64,000 nt of DNA from Coenobita brevimanus (GCA_032717465.1 CM064681.1:17421439-17485438); one strand, 5' to 3'. Positions 12,180-24,697 are shown, counted from the first letter of the stretch. Made by a program: numbers and translations. The notes: generated from the letters alone by a model not told the origin.

Positions 12180-13540
12180 AAAGGCAGGAGTTTTCGGCAT
12201 TACTGCAGGAGTACCCGCAAGTGTTCCATGCCACTCCAGGAAGAACCACTGTGTTGATGCATGATGTTGATGTTGGAGACGCAAAGCCAATTAAACTGCC
12301 TCCTTACCGTGTGAACCCAATGAAAGTTCCTCTCGTCCAGAAGGAGCTTGGCAACCTGTTGGACCACAAGATGATTGAGCCCTGTCAGAGCGAGTGGAGT
12401 TCTCCTGTCACTGTAGTCCCTAAGCCAGGTGGATCACAGCGGCTTTGCATCGACTACAGACGTGTTAATCAGATAACCAAAACAGACACTTACCCTCTCC
12501 CTCGCGTGGAAGATTGCATAGACAAGATCGGAAAGGCTAGGTACATAAGTAAGTTTGATTTGTTAAAGGGATACTGGCAAGTACCTGTGACTGAACGTGC
12601 TAGGGAGATCTCATGTTTTGTAACACTAGGAAAGACTTTTGCATGTTCTGTAATGCCATATGATATGAAGAATGCACCAGCCACTTTTCAGAAGCTCATG
12701 AATGTTGTAACAGAGGGTTTGGCAGGGTGTGTTGTTTATATTGATGATGTATTAATCTTCAGTGACAACTGGAAAGATCACCTGTGCCATGTCAGTAAAT
12801 TTCTTGAGCGTTTGGTTCAGGCTAATCTTGTAGCTAATTTATCAAAGTGTGAGTTTGGTCAAGCTAAAATTCAGTACCTTGGGTACGTAATTGGTGATGG
12901 ACACGTTGCACCACCAGCAGCTAAGCTTCAGGTTATAAATGATCTTCCCAGACCTAAAAGTAGGAAAGAGCTACAAAGATATTTGTGAATGGTAGGTTAT
13001 TACTGGAGATTTGTTCTTAACTTTTCAATTCTTGTATCACCACTTACAGACCTACTGAAAAAGGGAGTTAAATTTGTCTGGACCGATAACTGTGAATCCT
13101 CTTTCAGTAAACTTAAAGCTATCCTATTAAGTCAGCCAGTGCTCGCTACTCCAAATTTTGCTAAGCCTTTTAAGATAGCTGTTGACGCAAGTGATACAGG
13201 AGCTGGGGCTGTTTTGCTGCAAGAGGATGATCAGGGTATTGAACACCCTGTATCTTATTACAGTAAGAAGTTCACTCCACCTCAAAAGAACTACTCAACT
13301 ATTGAGGAAGAGCTTTTGGCCTTGATTTTGGGTTTACAGCATTTTTCATTTTATTTGTGTTCTGGTTTTGACCCCATAGTCATTTATACCGATCATAACC
13401 CACTGAAATTCCTTAGTAAGTTTAAAGATAAAAATCAGAGATTGACAAGATGGAGTCTACTTCTTCAGGAGTATTCATTAGACATAAAACATGTCAAGGG
13501 GAAAGAAAATGTTATTGCAGATTGCTTATCCAGACTTTAG
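12180..13540 (+). pseudogene. pol: Reverse transcriptase and RNase H of the Gmr1-like element
   Basis: RT motifs: the KLPPYRVNP region, IEPCQSEWSSPVTVVPKP, RLCIDYRRVNQIT, SKFDLLKGYWQVP, VMPYDMKNAPATFQ and the catalytic YIDDVLIFS (about 12739-12765). A single in-frame TGA at 12986-12988 breaks the frame just before MVGYYWRF, where relatives have Gly; GGA to TGA would explain it. The connection and RNase H follow in 12989-13540: DASDTGAGAVLLQ, STIEEELLALILGL, YTDHNPLKFL and a terminal KGKENVIADCLSRL. These are the usual gypsy RNase H acidic positions. Only the one stop interrupts RT-RNase H. Confidence 0.94.
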
Positions 13541-13601
13541 ACAGATTGTTTTAGAGTAATAAGAAATTTCCTTTGTAAATTTCTTTTTCTTTGTGGGGAG
13601 G

Positions 13602-14383
13602 TGTTACATAGCCTATGATTTCATCATCCTTTGTATAATTCTAATGTACAGTATGCTGCATGTTTGATCACGATTCGCCACGTGGCTTCCATAGTGACCA
13701 GGCTTGCGTGTTCTACCTCACTCCCCCCTTCTCCCCCTTATAGTAGAGTAAGTCGTTCTTTCTGTTGTTCAGAGCAGGAGTGTCAGCTCTTCGTCCTCTG
13801 TGCCTTCATTTGCGCGTCCTTGCAAGTTGAATCAAGCTCTGCCTGCCCCCTATGTAATAAGCTCAGTCTCTGCATTAGTTGCCACTTAGATCTACTCTTC
13901 ATTTTGTTCACATCTCTGTCCTCCCCTGTATAGTGTATTATTATTTTTGTGAGTGCTCGGGAAGTCTCCAGCCATCTAGCTGCTGTATAATTTGAGTATA
14001 AGTGTTATTACCATTTTTCTTGTACTGTATAGCATAAGGCGTTAATTCGCAAGCCTGGTAAAGTTTTTACGGTCAGCCTGTATTAGTAATATTTTGTATC
14101 TGTGATAATATTATATCTTGCTTTAACTCAGCATTATCCGGTTTTCTCATTTTATCAGGGCTGACTTAGATAAATTTGCTCTTGCTAATTTCGTGTTAAT
14201 AGAGGCTACTGCAGCCGTTACATTATCCTTATGAGTCCTGAATGTTTAGTTGTTAGTTTGAGCATTAAACTTTAACTTGTAATTTTACCTAAGTCTTTTG
14301 TTTTGAACCTGGAACTTTGCGGGACAGTAGTGATTTTAGTATTCTCATTTGAAGTGTTCATTATCTCTCTCTGTTCCGTAACA
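13602..14383 (+). repeat. 3' LTR of the Gmr1-like element
   Basis: 782 bp, TGTTACATAGCC to GTTCCGTAACA. It has deletions relative to the 5' LTR, including about 25 bp near 14214 and 3 bp near 13821. Confidence 0.94.
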
Positions 14384-14899
<516 letters not shown>

Positions 14900-15112
14900 C
14901 ATCCATTATCCAATCCTATGATGCCCATGAAGAGCCCAGGAACCCGGGGCTAGGCAAGTTGGTCCTGGCATTTAAGATGAGAATGACCAGCCTCACTCAT
15001 CCCTGAGTGGCATTACGTGAGCAATATGCCCAACCATCCCTTGGATATAAACCTGCACCGGCTCACTCCGATTTAAGTGCTTTAATTACTCGCTAAACCA
15101 CCAGGCGCCATA
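14900..15112 (-). mobile_element. tRNA-derived SINE-like repeat (SINE2)
   Basis: On the minus strand, TGGTTTAGCGAG resembles a pol III A box and, about 35 bases further, GGTTTATATCC resembles a B box with two or three mismatches. The tail-side block (plus strand CCCGGGGCTAGGCAAGTTGG, then CATTTAAGATGAGA) recurs at 61264-61366. The old tRNA head and a shared 3' body suggest a SINE. Confidence 0.5.
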
Positions 15113-15114
15113 AT

Positions 15115-15392
15115 TTGGGTATGTGGTTACCACTTAGCGTAAAAAATAGTTTCATGGTGTACAGGAAACCATTAGGCTTGTCACTCTGTGTAGAGTCACC
15201 CATAGGCAAGAGGAAGAGGAAAGAATGAAGGAAAGAAAGACAGAAGAGGGAGTGCAAAGTCACCCATAGGCAGAAGGAAGAGGAAAGAATGGTGGAAAGA
15301 AAGGCAGAAGAGGAATGAAGGAAGAGAGGAAAGGGTAGACACCCAAAGCATCACTGATCGAGGTAGTGGATGGTGAGCGCCCACACCTACCA
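15115..15392. repeat. Purine-rich dispersed repeat with internal 64-bp duplication
   Basis: It starts GGTTACCACTTAGCG and ends GTGGATGGTGAGCGCCCACACC. The same order of blocks, GGTTACCAC, GGAAACCATT, a long GA-rich stretch and GATGGT-CGCC-ACACCTACC, is found at 48517-48760. Inside, AGTCACCCATAGGC occurs at 15194 and 15258, a 64-bp tandem duplication. Confidence 0.6.
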
Positions 15393-16669
15393 CAATTTTA
15401 AAAATTGCTTGGCTAAAAACTTGTCTGTTTACCCCCTTATAAATAAGTTCACTGCTCAACAAAGTCTCTCTGACAGTTTAGAGCTTGGAGGACATGTGCA
15501 TAAACTTTCAGGTTACAGCATTGCAGAATATGATTTCCATTCTTCATTCCTATGAAATTTCCGTGGAAGCATTTCCTTGGTGCATGGTGGCCCTCGTCAT
15601 TATTTCCATCTGGCATTAAGTGAAGTATTTAAGGACAGGGTTAAGCCTTCATTTTATTCCATCCATGTCTTTAACTCACACAATAATTTCCTTAGTTAAA
15701 AAAAAAAAAAATTCTCCAACAAATGGCCTCGAAGGGATCAACGGATCAAATTTTCTCTTGTCTGCTCCTTTATAACCTGTGAGCTGCAACATAACTTAAG
15801 AGTCTATGACTTACCTCTTACGAGAGAGATTTTCAAACATATCACAAAGTTTCTCGATGGAACATTATTACGCAAGTTGTATGGTGTCTTAGAGTAAACA
15901 TCACCTTGCCCCTACCTCCATGATGCTGCCAAGAAACAATGGAGTAGTAGTTCCTCTGAACGATATTCATGCACTCATTAATTCATATAACGCGGTACTG
16001 GCAGTCGAGGAAGCCTGATACATGTTTAGAATGAAAAAAAAAAAAAAAAAAAAAACGGTTCTTAATGCCTGAATGAAATGCAGTGTCGATACCTGGTGAG
16101 GGATGTGGAGATCGGATGAAAAAAATATATGTGTATTGAAAGCATTGTGCCACACGCAAGTTATGGTGTATTGGAGTAACTGGCAACTTGCACAGGTTCG
16201 GACAGGACTCAGTTCCACTCGAACACTTGCCAGTTTCCCTCTAACTGGGAAACATACGTCTACAGTAACTTCATTATCTATGATGAGCATAAAATATTAC
16301 GGGTTGTGTGCCATGCCATTTTCAAGACAGCGGTATGGTATTAGGAGGTGTGTCTTATTGGTCACAAACTTTGCCAAACAGCTGCACCAGCAGCAATTGC
16401 TTGACCACCCCAAACCACAGCTTACATATTAACCAACGTTTTTGGTGACTGGCTAAATAGTCGTTGCAATACAACTTCCATACGTGAGAGGTTTCATTAC
16501 ATACAGTTCTTCTGAACAAGGTGAATGAAAGACTTTTTGTCTCTAAATCTTTCTGTTCATTGTTTTACTGCAGCCTCTCTCTTTCCAGTGTGCACTGTTT
16601 TTTTTTTTCTTTTTTAATCCAGCCTACTTTTCTCTACCAGTGTGACAGAGATGCAAGACCCATCTGTGC
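15393..16669. other. No recognised feature
   Basis: About 1.3 kb with only short, unrelated reading frames and homopolymers (A-runs near 15697 and 16036). Confidence 0.5.
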
Positions 16670-16845
16670 AACCACACCCACTACCATTCTTCAAGACTCC
16701 TGTGCATGAAGTACCTAGTATTCGTACTTTCATATACATCGTGTCAACTCTGGAACGCCCTTTCTGAAACAAAACTTTCCCTCTGCCTGCGATTAACAGT
16801 CATTTAAATGTAATGTAATCAGAGCTGTCAAAATTATCAGGCCTT
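16670..16845 (+). pseudogene. Relic of a LINE RT C-terminus (weak)
   Basis: Conceptual pieces in two frames (HPLPFFKT, SIRTFIYIVS, then QLWNAL and CQNYQ) follow the order of the C-terminal block HPFSVQLS, SFIYATG, QLWNCLP, LKIIGS of the J-family LINEs. The match is short and frame-shifted, so this is a tentative relic. Confidence 0.35.
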
Positions 16846-17264
16846 GGTTATAGTTATTTTTTTTTTCTGTAAATAAGAAATAGAGAGATGTGAAGAACAA
16901 TGAACCCTGTAATATGATGGCAGTAGCAGTAAGTGAGAACAGCATGTCCAAGATTCAAATGTAAATCTGTCCTTTGTATAATTATTCAACCCTAAAGGCT
17001 GAGGTTTTGAGTTTCGCGTATCCGCAGAAAATTCAATAGAATCGCGATGCATCTGTTTCTTATATTTTAAGTATTTTCAACCATCCTTTTAAAATCATCA
17101 GACATGTGCCAAATTGTATGAAAGTGCATATTCTTTCTTTCTTTCTTAATATACTGTATGTGCACAGAGAAAATCGAGATTTCTTACTAACTACCTAAAT
17201 ACTACCAAATACAGTATCTGGATGGTTTATAGAACCCAGTATATTTGACTCCATATCCACGGAG
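16846..17264. other. No recognised feature
   Basis: AT-rich sequence with a T-run at 16857; no gene, tRNA or known repeat was recognised. Confidence 0.5.
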
Positions 17265-17849
17265 TTGACCAACCTTAACCTCTCCTTTACCACTAAAATT
17301 ACCGTTTTGTGTGATATTAACATCCATAATTTAACATGGTTATTGCATTCTGCCAGTACTGACGATACTGGTCTAGAAAGCGAGCTGTTTGCAGAATCGT
17401 TTAATCTTTCTCAAATGATAAGACAACTAACCAGAAGACCAGATACTCATGACCACAACGCCTATATCTTGGACCTGTTCCTAACAAATAACCCAGATAA
17501 ATACAGGATAGAAATACTGTCATCACTTGCATCCTCCGACCGCAATCTCATCAAAGCCTTAGTCAGTTGCCCCAAATTTCCCCTTTCTGAACCTGCCAGG
17601 GTGACCACATGGCACTTTGATATGGCAGACTGGGATGGATTTAGAAGTTATCTTGGTGATATTCCATGGCAGTCTTACTTCTCTGCTGACATCAGTTCTA
17701 CCCACTCCCACATTAATGACTTAATATAAGCTGGTATGGAATTGTTCATATCCAGTCAACAGTTTACTAAAAGATCAGACTCGTCAAAATGGTTTAACAG
17801 CAATTATGCCAGAGCAAAGACCCAAAACATATTAGCATATAACTTTCCT
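17265..17849 (+). mobile_element. LINE family C, endonuclease C-terminal part (left fragment)
   Basis: An open frame 17265-17729 gives an APE-type endonuclease C-terminus: KITVLCDINIHNLTW (GDFN-like position, degraded), YILDLFLTNNPDKY, SSDRNLIKALVSC (SDH-like, His replaced by Arg) and WHFDMADWDGFRSYL. It is clearly related to but much diverged from the endonuclease of the J family ([39 protein letters not shown] at 45564-46439). The coding trace continues with FTKRSDSSKWFNSN and stops at a TATC repeat at 17850, where another LINE lies in the opposite orientation. RT of the same style resumes after that LINE at about 19701. Confidence 0.75.
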
Positions 17850-19700
17850 ATCTATCTATCTATAGCCCGGCGCCCTAATCCCGCAAAGGGTGGCAGCAGA
17901 CAAAACGCCTCCAAGTCGCTCTGTCACCCACTATTTGACTGCCCTCCCCCCAGCTCACTCCCCCCTCCCTCATATACCTCTCAACTCCATCCGTCCACCT
18001 CATCCTCGATCTTCCCTTCCCTCTCCCTCCCTCCACTTCACCTACACACACCCTCTTAGACAGTATTTCATTCTCCATTCTCTCCACATGTCTCAGTGTA
18101 TTTCTCCTAATTTTCTCAACCACATCCACATCCACCCCAAAACGTTCCTTCACTTCTTCATTCGTCAACCTGTCCCTCCATGTCACTCCACATGCTCCTC
18201 AGGTAACTCATTTCTGCTGCTCTCACTCTTGACTTGTTCCCCTCTAGCAAGGTCCACGCCTCGCTTCCACGCGTCAGGGTAGGGATCACAATACTATTAT
18301 GCAGTGACTTCTTGACTTCCAAACTCACCTCCCTATTTCTCATCGCTGCTTTCAGTGAACCAACAGCCTTCCTTTCGAGCACTTGATCCCCCAAACTTCC
18401 ATCCTTACTCATCACACTACCCAAGTACTTGAATGCACTCACATTCTCCATATCCTCGCCATCCAACCTCACTGTGCATTCTGTGACTTCATTCCTCTCA
18501 AACACTATAACTTTACTTTTGTTTACATTAACTTTCAGATTCCACTTCTTACACACTGTCCCAAATTCATTCACCAAACCTTGCAACTCCCATTCATCTT
18601 CACTCAACAACATTTTCACTCATCAGCACACAGCAACACCGGAATCTTCCACACACATCCAATCATTACAGCCACCCCCACATCCAATGCCCTACCTTGC
18701 ACCTCCTTTACAACCCCACCCATGACTATATTAAACAGCCATGGAAACATCACACATCTCTGTTTCAGTACCATATTTAGATCAAAGAACTCACTCAGCT
18801 AACCACCCGTTCGCTCCGTAGCCCTAGCTCCCACGAACGGACTCTTCACAGCACTCAACAATTTCCCATCCACTCCATATATTTTTAATACTTTCCACAT
18901 ACCTTGTCTATCCACTCTGTCATATGCTTTCTCCAAGTCCATGAAGGCAGCATACACTTTCTTTCCCTTCTCTAGATACTTCTCCCCTAAACATCTTAGA
19001 ACAAATATCTGATCTACACACCCTTTTCCTTCCTAAATTCCCCTTGTTCTTCTCTAACTAGGTCCTCTGTCATATGCCTAACCCTATCAATAAGTATTCT
19101 ACTATATATTTTTCCAGTCACACTAAGAAGGCTAATACCCCTATGGTTACCACATACTTCTCTCTCCCCTTTTCCTTTGTATAAAGGAACAATAATTATA
19201 CCTGATTTCCAGTCCTCTGGAAGGCTTCCCTCTTCCCAAGCCAAACTACACAACTTCCATATCCACTTCACAACAATATCACTCCCATACTTCAGCATTT
19301 CACCACACACTCCATGAATTCCTGGGGCCTTTTCCATCTTGATCTTCTTCAATGCATCAGCTATTTCTGCCCTACTGATCTCTTCCTTCCTCCTCTCATC
19401 TCTTCTTCTATCAGCCATTCCTCAACCACTCATACTCGCACTGCTCTCACGCTCTACATTCAACAAATCCTCAAAGTGCTCTTTGCATCTCCTCATTTTC
19501 TCTCTCTTCTCCACCAACAATCTATTATCCCTATCTTACACTTCCCTGTTTATTCCCCTTTCACACTGTCTTACTTTCTTTACCTCCTTACAAAACAATT
19601 TCTTACTCTCCCTCCATTTCACACTCAGATTCCTCCCAAACTCTTCATCCACTCTCTTCTTACTCTCCTTCACCAGTCTCTCCACCTCCCTTCTCAGGCA
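17850..19700 (-). mobile_element. RTE-like LINE copy R2b, minus strand, old
   Basis: Read from 19700 downward: the VKRLVRESKKRVDEEFGRN-like linker, then EKAPGIHGVCGEMLKYG, GNHRGISLLSVTGKIYSR, EEQGEFRKEKGV (19014-19418), then after frame breaks VNEFGTVCKKWNLKVNV, GSEAWTLLEGNKSRV (18158-18619) and GRSRMRWTDGVERY with FVCCHPLRD (17875-18186). The 3' end is CTATAGATAGATAGATAG on the minus strand, the same (ATAG)n tail as other R2 copies. It differs from R2a and R2d at many residues, and the region around the RT catalytic motif is broken, so this is the oldest R2 copy here. It lies between two pieces of LINE family C. Confidence 0.88.
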
Positions 19701-21090
19701 CTATGGTTTTCAGCACGAAAGATCCACCATTGATATACTCAGTTTTCTGACTCATACCATCCATCAGTCAATTGACCATCATGGACAAAAACATGCAGTA
19801 GCCCTTGATTCTAAAGATTTTGACAAAGTGTGGCAACGTTCCCTGCTGTGAAAATTCCCTTGCTATGGACTAACATCTTTTATTCCACTGATTTCCTCAT
19901 ATCTCCGCGACAGAGAGATAAAAGTGGATGATATATATTCCAGTTTCCACTCGATTAATGCTGGCATGTCACGAGGATCAGTCCTGACACCAACCATATT
20001 CCTGATTCATATTAATAATCTTATATCTATCACCCATAATTCCATTCACTCATATGCAGATGACTCATCATATCACATTTCATTCACAGTTAAACACCCA
20101 TTCACAGAGTTGAATATCTCTGACTCACAAATCAGTACATCAACCTCCATAAATAGAAAAAATATCTAAAATCACTGAATTGGGACAAAGCAACATTTTT
20201 ACTCATTTTATGCTAGGAAAACCAAATATAATTTACTATTAGCTAATATATAGATACTGCCTGATTCCTATATTTCCTTCAATGCTACTAATATTCCTGT
20301 CTCTAAAAGTATTGAAAATCTTGGTGTTTCACTTGACAGTGCCATCAGCTGGACCTCTCATGTTAAATCACTTGTTGAAACTGCTTCAGAGAAACTTGGA
20401 TTATTGTAATGAATCTGTAAATTCACTGACAAGCAGTTAGCTATAATTTACAAGAGTCATGTGCACTCTTAGCCGGAATATTGCTCACCCTTGTGAAGTG
20501 GATATGGAGAGGTTACACTAAATCAACTGTACAAAATTCGGAACAAAGCAGTAAGAGTTATTAACCCTACGATTACAAATGATCTACCACCTGTATAAGT
20601 AAGAAGGAATGTTGTCTCACTTGCATTATTTTGGAGATGCATTTATGGCAAATGCTCAGACGATATTGCATCCATTGTGCCACCTCTCCATGCTTTCCCC
20701 CGCATTACATGGGCATCTGGTACTGCTCATGAATGTACTGTCACACTGCCATATAGTAGAACTTCTGCTTATCAGTATTCTTTTGTTCATGGAAGTGCAA
20801 CTCTATGGAACTCTCATCTCCAGAGTGATTTCCCCTACACTTCAACTAACGCATGTTCAGGTCTAACCGTTACAGATTTTTAACGAATGGAGGACACCTG
20901 GAATTTAGTGTATTTATTCATTTGTTTTTCCTTCCTCTCATCATCTTCTGTAAGAAAAAATTTTGAACTCCATGGTTGTGTGGTAAAGATAATTCTCAGT
21001 GACATTTTTTGAAGTAACCTCCGTTTTTACTTGCTTATTTTTTTAGTTCCTGTCAGGATCATTCCCTGTCATTTTCTGCGAGGGGCACTG
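19701..21090 (+). mobile_element. LINE family C, RT and 3' UTR (right fragment)
   Basis: RT remains: YGFQHERSTIDILS, AVALDSKDFDKVW, INAGMSRGSVLTP (turn) and SIHSYADDSSYH (catalytic YADD near 20053-20065). Frame shifts follow, then SVSLDSAISWTSHVKSLV-type sequence, and VVSLALFWRC with VTLPYSRTSAYQYSF and SATLWNSHLQ (20609-20883). The 3' UTR extends to about 21090. The motifs parallel the J family but with heavy divergence. About 250 residues between the endonuclease fragment ending at 17849 and this fragment are missing. A 3' fragment of the same family is at 25745-26070 on the minus strand. Confidence 0.8.
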
Positions 21091-21755
21091 TAACATGCCG
21101 GCCTGACCACTTATAATCTCTCAAGTTCTTCCTTCCTCCCCCGTGATGTTCTCCCTTTCACAATGTCGCCACTTGGAGGCGCCCCTTTGTTCCCTGCATT
21201 CGTTGGCCCATACCTCTCATATGCACTCCCTCCAATTTTATTTGTGTTACCCATTATTCACTCTATCAGATTTTGGATTTATGGCAAGATTCCCATAATT
21301 ACAATATTAGTGTGATGGCCTAATATGTTTGTGTCCACCCCTTGGTAGTCTATGTCTCAACAATGTTATGCACAACTTAAGTAAAGGTAGCAGATGTACT
21401 TGGCCAGTCTGATCTTGGCCCCATAAAAAAAGCAGAGGGTGAAGCACACGCGGTTTCCTCAGTGATTTACTTCTGTCGCATGCAGGCCGCTGTCCTGTCT
21501 CATCTCTGGCCATCTGGCCATCAAGGTTTGATGTTTCTGTCCTCGGGATGTAAGTTGGAGACATTCAAATTAGGCTGTCTCCAGTTAGGTAGGGTGATGT
21601 TGGCTATGTGTTTTGGTGATGTTTTGTAGTGATGTGTGATACTGGCATTTTGATATATTTTTTGTGTATGAGTCAAATGGAGCAGTCTGTACATTATTGT
21701 ACATTATGTAAATAATTGCTGAAAGTCCTATGGTACCTCAAGCTTGTTACTTTTA
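21091..21755. other. No recognised feature
   Basis: Mixed sequence between LINE C and a SINE; no coding region or known repeat was recognised. Confidence 0.5.
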
Positions 21756-22078
21756 GGAGGCGGTGGCTGAATCGGTAGAGAGGTGGCCTGCAGTCCTGAT
21801 GGACCCAGGTTCGAATCCCGGCTGGGACAGGGAACAGTTTAAGGATTTGAATTTCATAAAGGCAGACTTTCATGATCTACCAGATGACCCGCCGACATGT
21901 CATAAAAGTACCCCCGCTAATATCAATACACCAGTCCTGTATGAGACAGCCTTAGCATGTATTCAATATGGACGGTGGATGTTAGCATGGAAGTGGTGAC
22001 ATGTGGAGGTGTAGGAGGACTGCTGGGCCTTGGGATAGGCTACTGCCCCCGAGATATAGGCACATGAAAAAAAAGAAA
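21756..22078 (+). mobile_element. tRNA-derived SINE1, copy a
   Basis: A tRNA-like head with A box TGGCTGAATCG (21764-21774, fits TRGYNNARNNG) and a perfect B box GGTTCGAATCC (about 21808-21818). A body of about 250 bases follows (GATCTACCAGATGACCCGCC, CAGTCCTGTATGAGACAGCC) and an A-rich end. Copies b, c and d are at 33481, 57812 and 60012. The 78-codon reading frame through it is a by-product of the SINE, recurs at copy c, and is not a gene. Confidence 0.9.
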
Positions 22079-23236
22079 AAAGTGGTGATAATCTAAACTC
22101 CGAGTGCTCCCTTTAAAAGACAAGCTAAGGAAAACATCATTCCCGCCGTTCTGGTTGTTGCTGACGATGCAGGCCATAATATGCACGAGATTTAATTTTA
22201 CCTCCACCCACTCACACCCCCATTCCAGAATTCGTACCCTCGGCGTAATGAGGACGTTGTGACAGTACGTACTTTCATTTTGTGGGAGGCAAAATGACTG
22301 AAGTGCTCAATTTTGCATAACTCTCAGAATACCTATGAAGATCCAGTAATAGCTACGATAAATGTTTATGATCCGTACTTTAAGATTTCGTAGCTTCTCT
22401 GCCATGGCAAATAGTTTTTATTTATCATTCTGCAGTATACACTTGTGTGGTGTTTATGCAAACTATGTTGGTATTACTCGTAGAACAAAAACAACTGCCC
22501 ACAGTTGAAAACTAAGGACTACGTTACTTCTCATCATCCTCTCGTATCTGATTTATGCAAACTATTCCGATAATAAAGGGATAAAAATGCTTAAGAGAAA
22601 ACTATGGAGCAATAGGCATTACCGCGAACCAGGAGGTGCAACTAAGCCTCTTGTTTCACCTAAATCTTTGAACACAGGGTAATGATAATTCTCCATATGA
22701 TAAAGCTATACTGCTCGATGAATCTTTTCTAGTGCCTTATTATACACAGTGGTCCATATATAATGCATCTCTTCCATCCCAGCGGGAGATTTCTCGTGTG
22801 TTGCAGGGATGATGTAGTCAGCATTATATGCCTACTCTGCATCCTACTCTCACTACGGTACCGACGCACAAACTGGCAGACAGAGCCGTCCCCGCAGCAC
22901 ATAAGATACCACCAGTTAAGTTTCCGTAATTTACAGAGCACCAGTAAATATTAGTGAAGGACTCGTAATGGTTAGTGACAAAATGACATTCTCTTTTTAC
23001 ACTCAGTATGCTCATGGAACCATATTTAGAATGGCATCAGTGGTACTTAGCCTTCTCTGACTACAACGTTTACAAAGCTATTGGACTAATGGCAAGAGTT
23101 CTAGTGCCTGCCCTGGGAGAATTGGAGGAGGCACTTTCGAAGAGATAAAATAATGTCTCTATGCTGAAGACCTAATCTCTCTCTCTCTCTCTCTCTCTCT
23201 GTAATTTAGGTCGCAGGTTACTGTATTCCTCAGGTA
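22079..23236. other. No recognised feature apart from a (CT)n run
   Basis: About 1.1 kb with only short frames. A (CT)n run lies at 23173-23200. Confidence 0.5.
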
Positions 23237-24006
23237 TTAACCCGCCCCGTCCCGACCACTTTTTGACCACTGGTACCCCCCAATCCCGACCATTTTTCGA
23301 CCCTTTTTTTTTTTTTGCTAAAACTTTCGCTTTTGGTGAGAAACATCGAAAATTCATAGAGAAATCGCTCACCTGAGGTTTAAAATACTCATTACAGTTA
23401 GGAGAGCCTCCTTACCTTACTGGGTTTTCTATCAGGCTGGCACCAAAGAAAACGAGTTCTATGGGAGGATAACTATTTCACACCACTCATAAACGGTATT
23501 TATTTATTTACTGTTACGAATTTATATGTAGTACAAGAGTATACTGGTTTTCAAGCAGTAATATAGGCATTATAAGCATTGTTTCACTCACTAATACCTG
23601 ACCTTTTTTTGCCACATTACCTGATCATCATTTCTAACTGTTTCTTCCTCTAATGCTATGTAAAGTTTGTCCTCCACATTGTCATTGATTGGGGAATCAC
23701 TCTGGCCCTGAATTTCGTACCGTGGCATGACATGGCTATACTGGCCAGGTCACTGATAACAGGTAAATTGCTGAGAAAAGGGCATGCAGGGGGGGGGGAG
23801 GAGGTCATGCTGGGTAAGGCATTGTCTCTGCCTGGCATCTTGTTGAGGAAGGTGTCCCGTGTATACGTACCAAAAATGACTAGCGAAAATTGAAAATTGT
23901 GGAAATTATGAACCTTGCAATTGCAGGACGTTGAAGTACGTCCTCGGGATTAGCTGTGACAAAACGTGAGGACGTGGAAGTACGTCCTCAGGACGGCGCG
24001 GGTTAA
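23237..24006. mobile_element. piggyBac-like non-autonomous element with TTAA flanks
   Basis: The sequence 23241-24002 (762 bp) is flanked on both sides by TTAA. Its ends are inverted repeats: the left end reads CCCGCCCCGTCCCGA and the right end, on the minus strand, CCCGCGCCGTCCTGA, with 13 of 15 positions the same. A subterminal GACGT-GAAGTACGTCCTC sequence is repeated twice near the right end (23928 and 23969). TTAA targets with CCC-starting termini are the hallmark of the piggyBac superfamily. The interior shows no transposase, so this would be a MITE-like derivative. Confidence 0.7.
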
Positions 24007-24697
24007 AATCAATGAGGGTCAAAAGCTGACCTCGACCAGAAACATCCCGGCTCATAGGTAAGTGTATTCTTCCATCTGTGCTCTGTCCTGGCCAAGTATT
24101 GCCACCTATTCTAGTCACAAGAAGTATTAGGAATAGATGTAGAGCCGTTGAATTGTCCTAGTCCCCCATTGAGCTGTGACAAGAGATATGGGGTAGAGTA
24201 CAGTGATGTCACAGAAAAGTGTTATGAAAAAGATATACATTTGTACAGTTATTGTTCCCTCTTTTTTGACAGAATATTTTAACTTTTGATTTATTACACG
24301 GTTGCTCAGCTTGATCAGCGAATATATTTGGAACTGATAGTTGCAAAGTACTTCATGAACCAAGACGGAAGCACCCCTTTTTATACATACGGCGAGAGAG
24401 AATCCTGTCATCATTTGCGGGATGGCCAATCCCTAAAGGACCCATTGATTCATGTATAATGGGATTAGCAGAGGTAAGCAGAATGAGGAACGGCATCCCA
24501 ATTAAATCACTGATCTTTTATGAACAACGCACAAGTAACTACTACATAACTCAGCTTTAAGCATCTTGTGTGACACTAAACGAAAGAAAACATTAAATAA
24601 ATGCTGTACTGCATTTTCTTAACTAGGTATATAGAACACTCCACTGTTCGTATGTCCATTTCTTGTCTTACGCAGTATGACAACAATGTCACATATT
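24007..24697. other. No recognised feature
   Basis: About 0.7 kb without recognised coding or repeat features. Confidence 0.5.

Larger units (their letters stand above)
8022..14383 (+). mobile_element. Gmr1-like Ty3/gypsy LTR retrotransposon, full length, mutated
   Basis: A complete element of about 6.4 kb: 5' LTR 8022-8830, internal region 8831-13601, 3' LTR 13602-14383, with a polypurine tract (GGGGAGG, 13595-13601) just before the 3' LTR. The coding order is gag, protease, integrase, reverse transcriptase, RNase H. Integrase before RT is the order of Ty1/copia and is known in gypsy relatives only from the Gmr1 group of marine animals. The flanking tetranucleotides are ATGT (8018-8021) and ATTT (14384-14387), a possible 4-bp duplication with one mismatch. 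It is inserted in a TATG/TATA satellite. Several frameshifts and stops and clear LTR divergence show an old, inactive copy. Confidence 0.93.
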
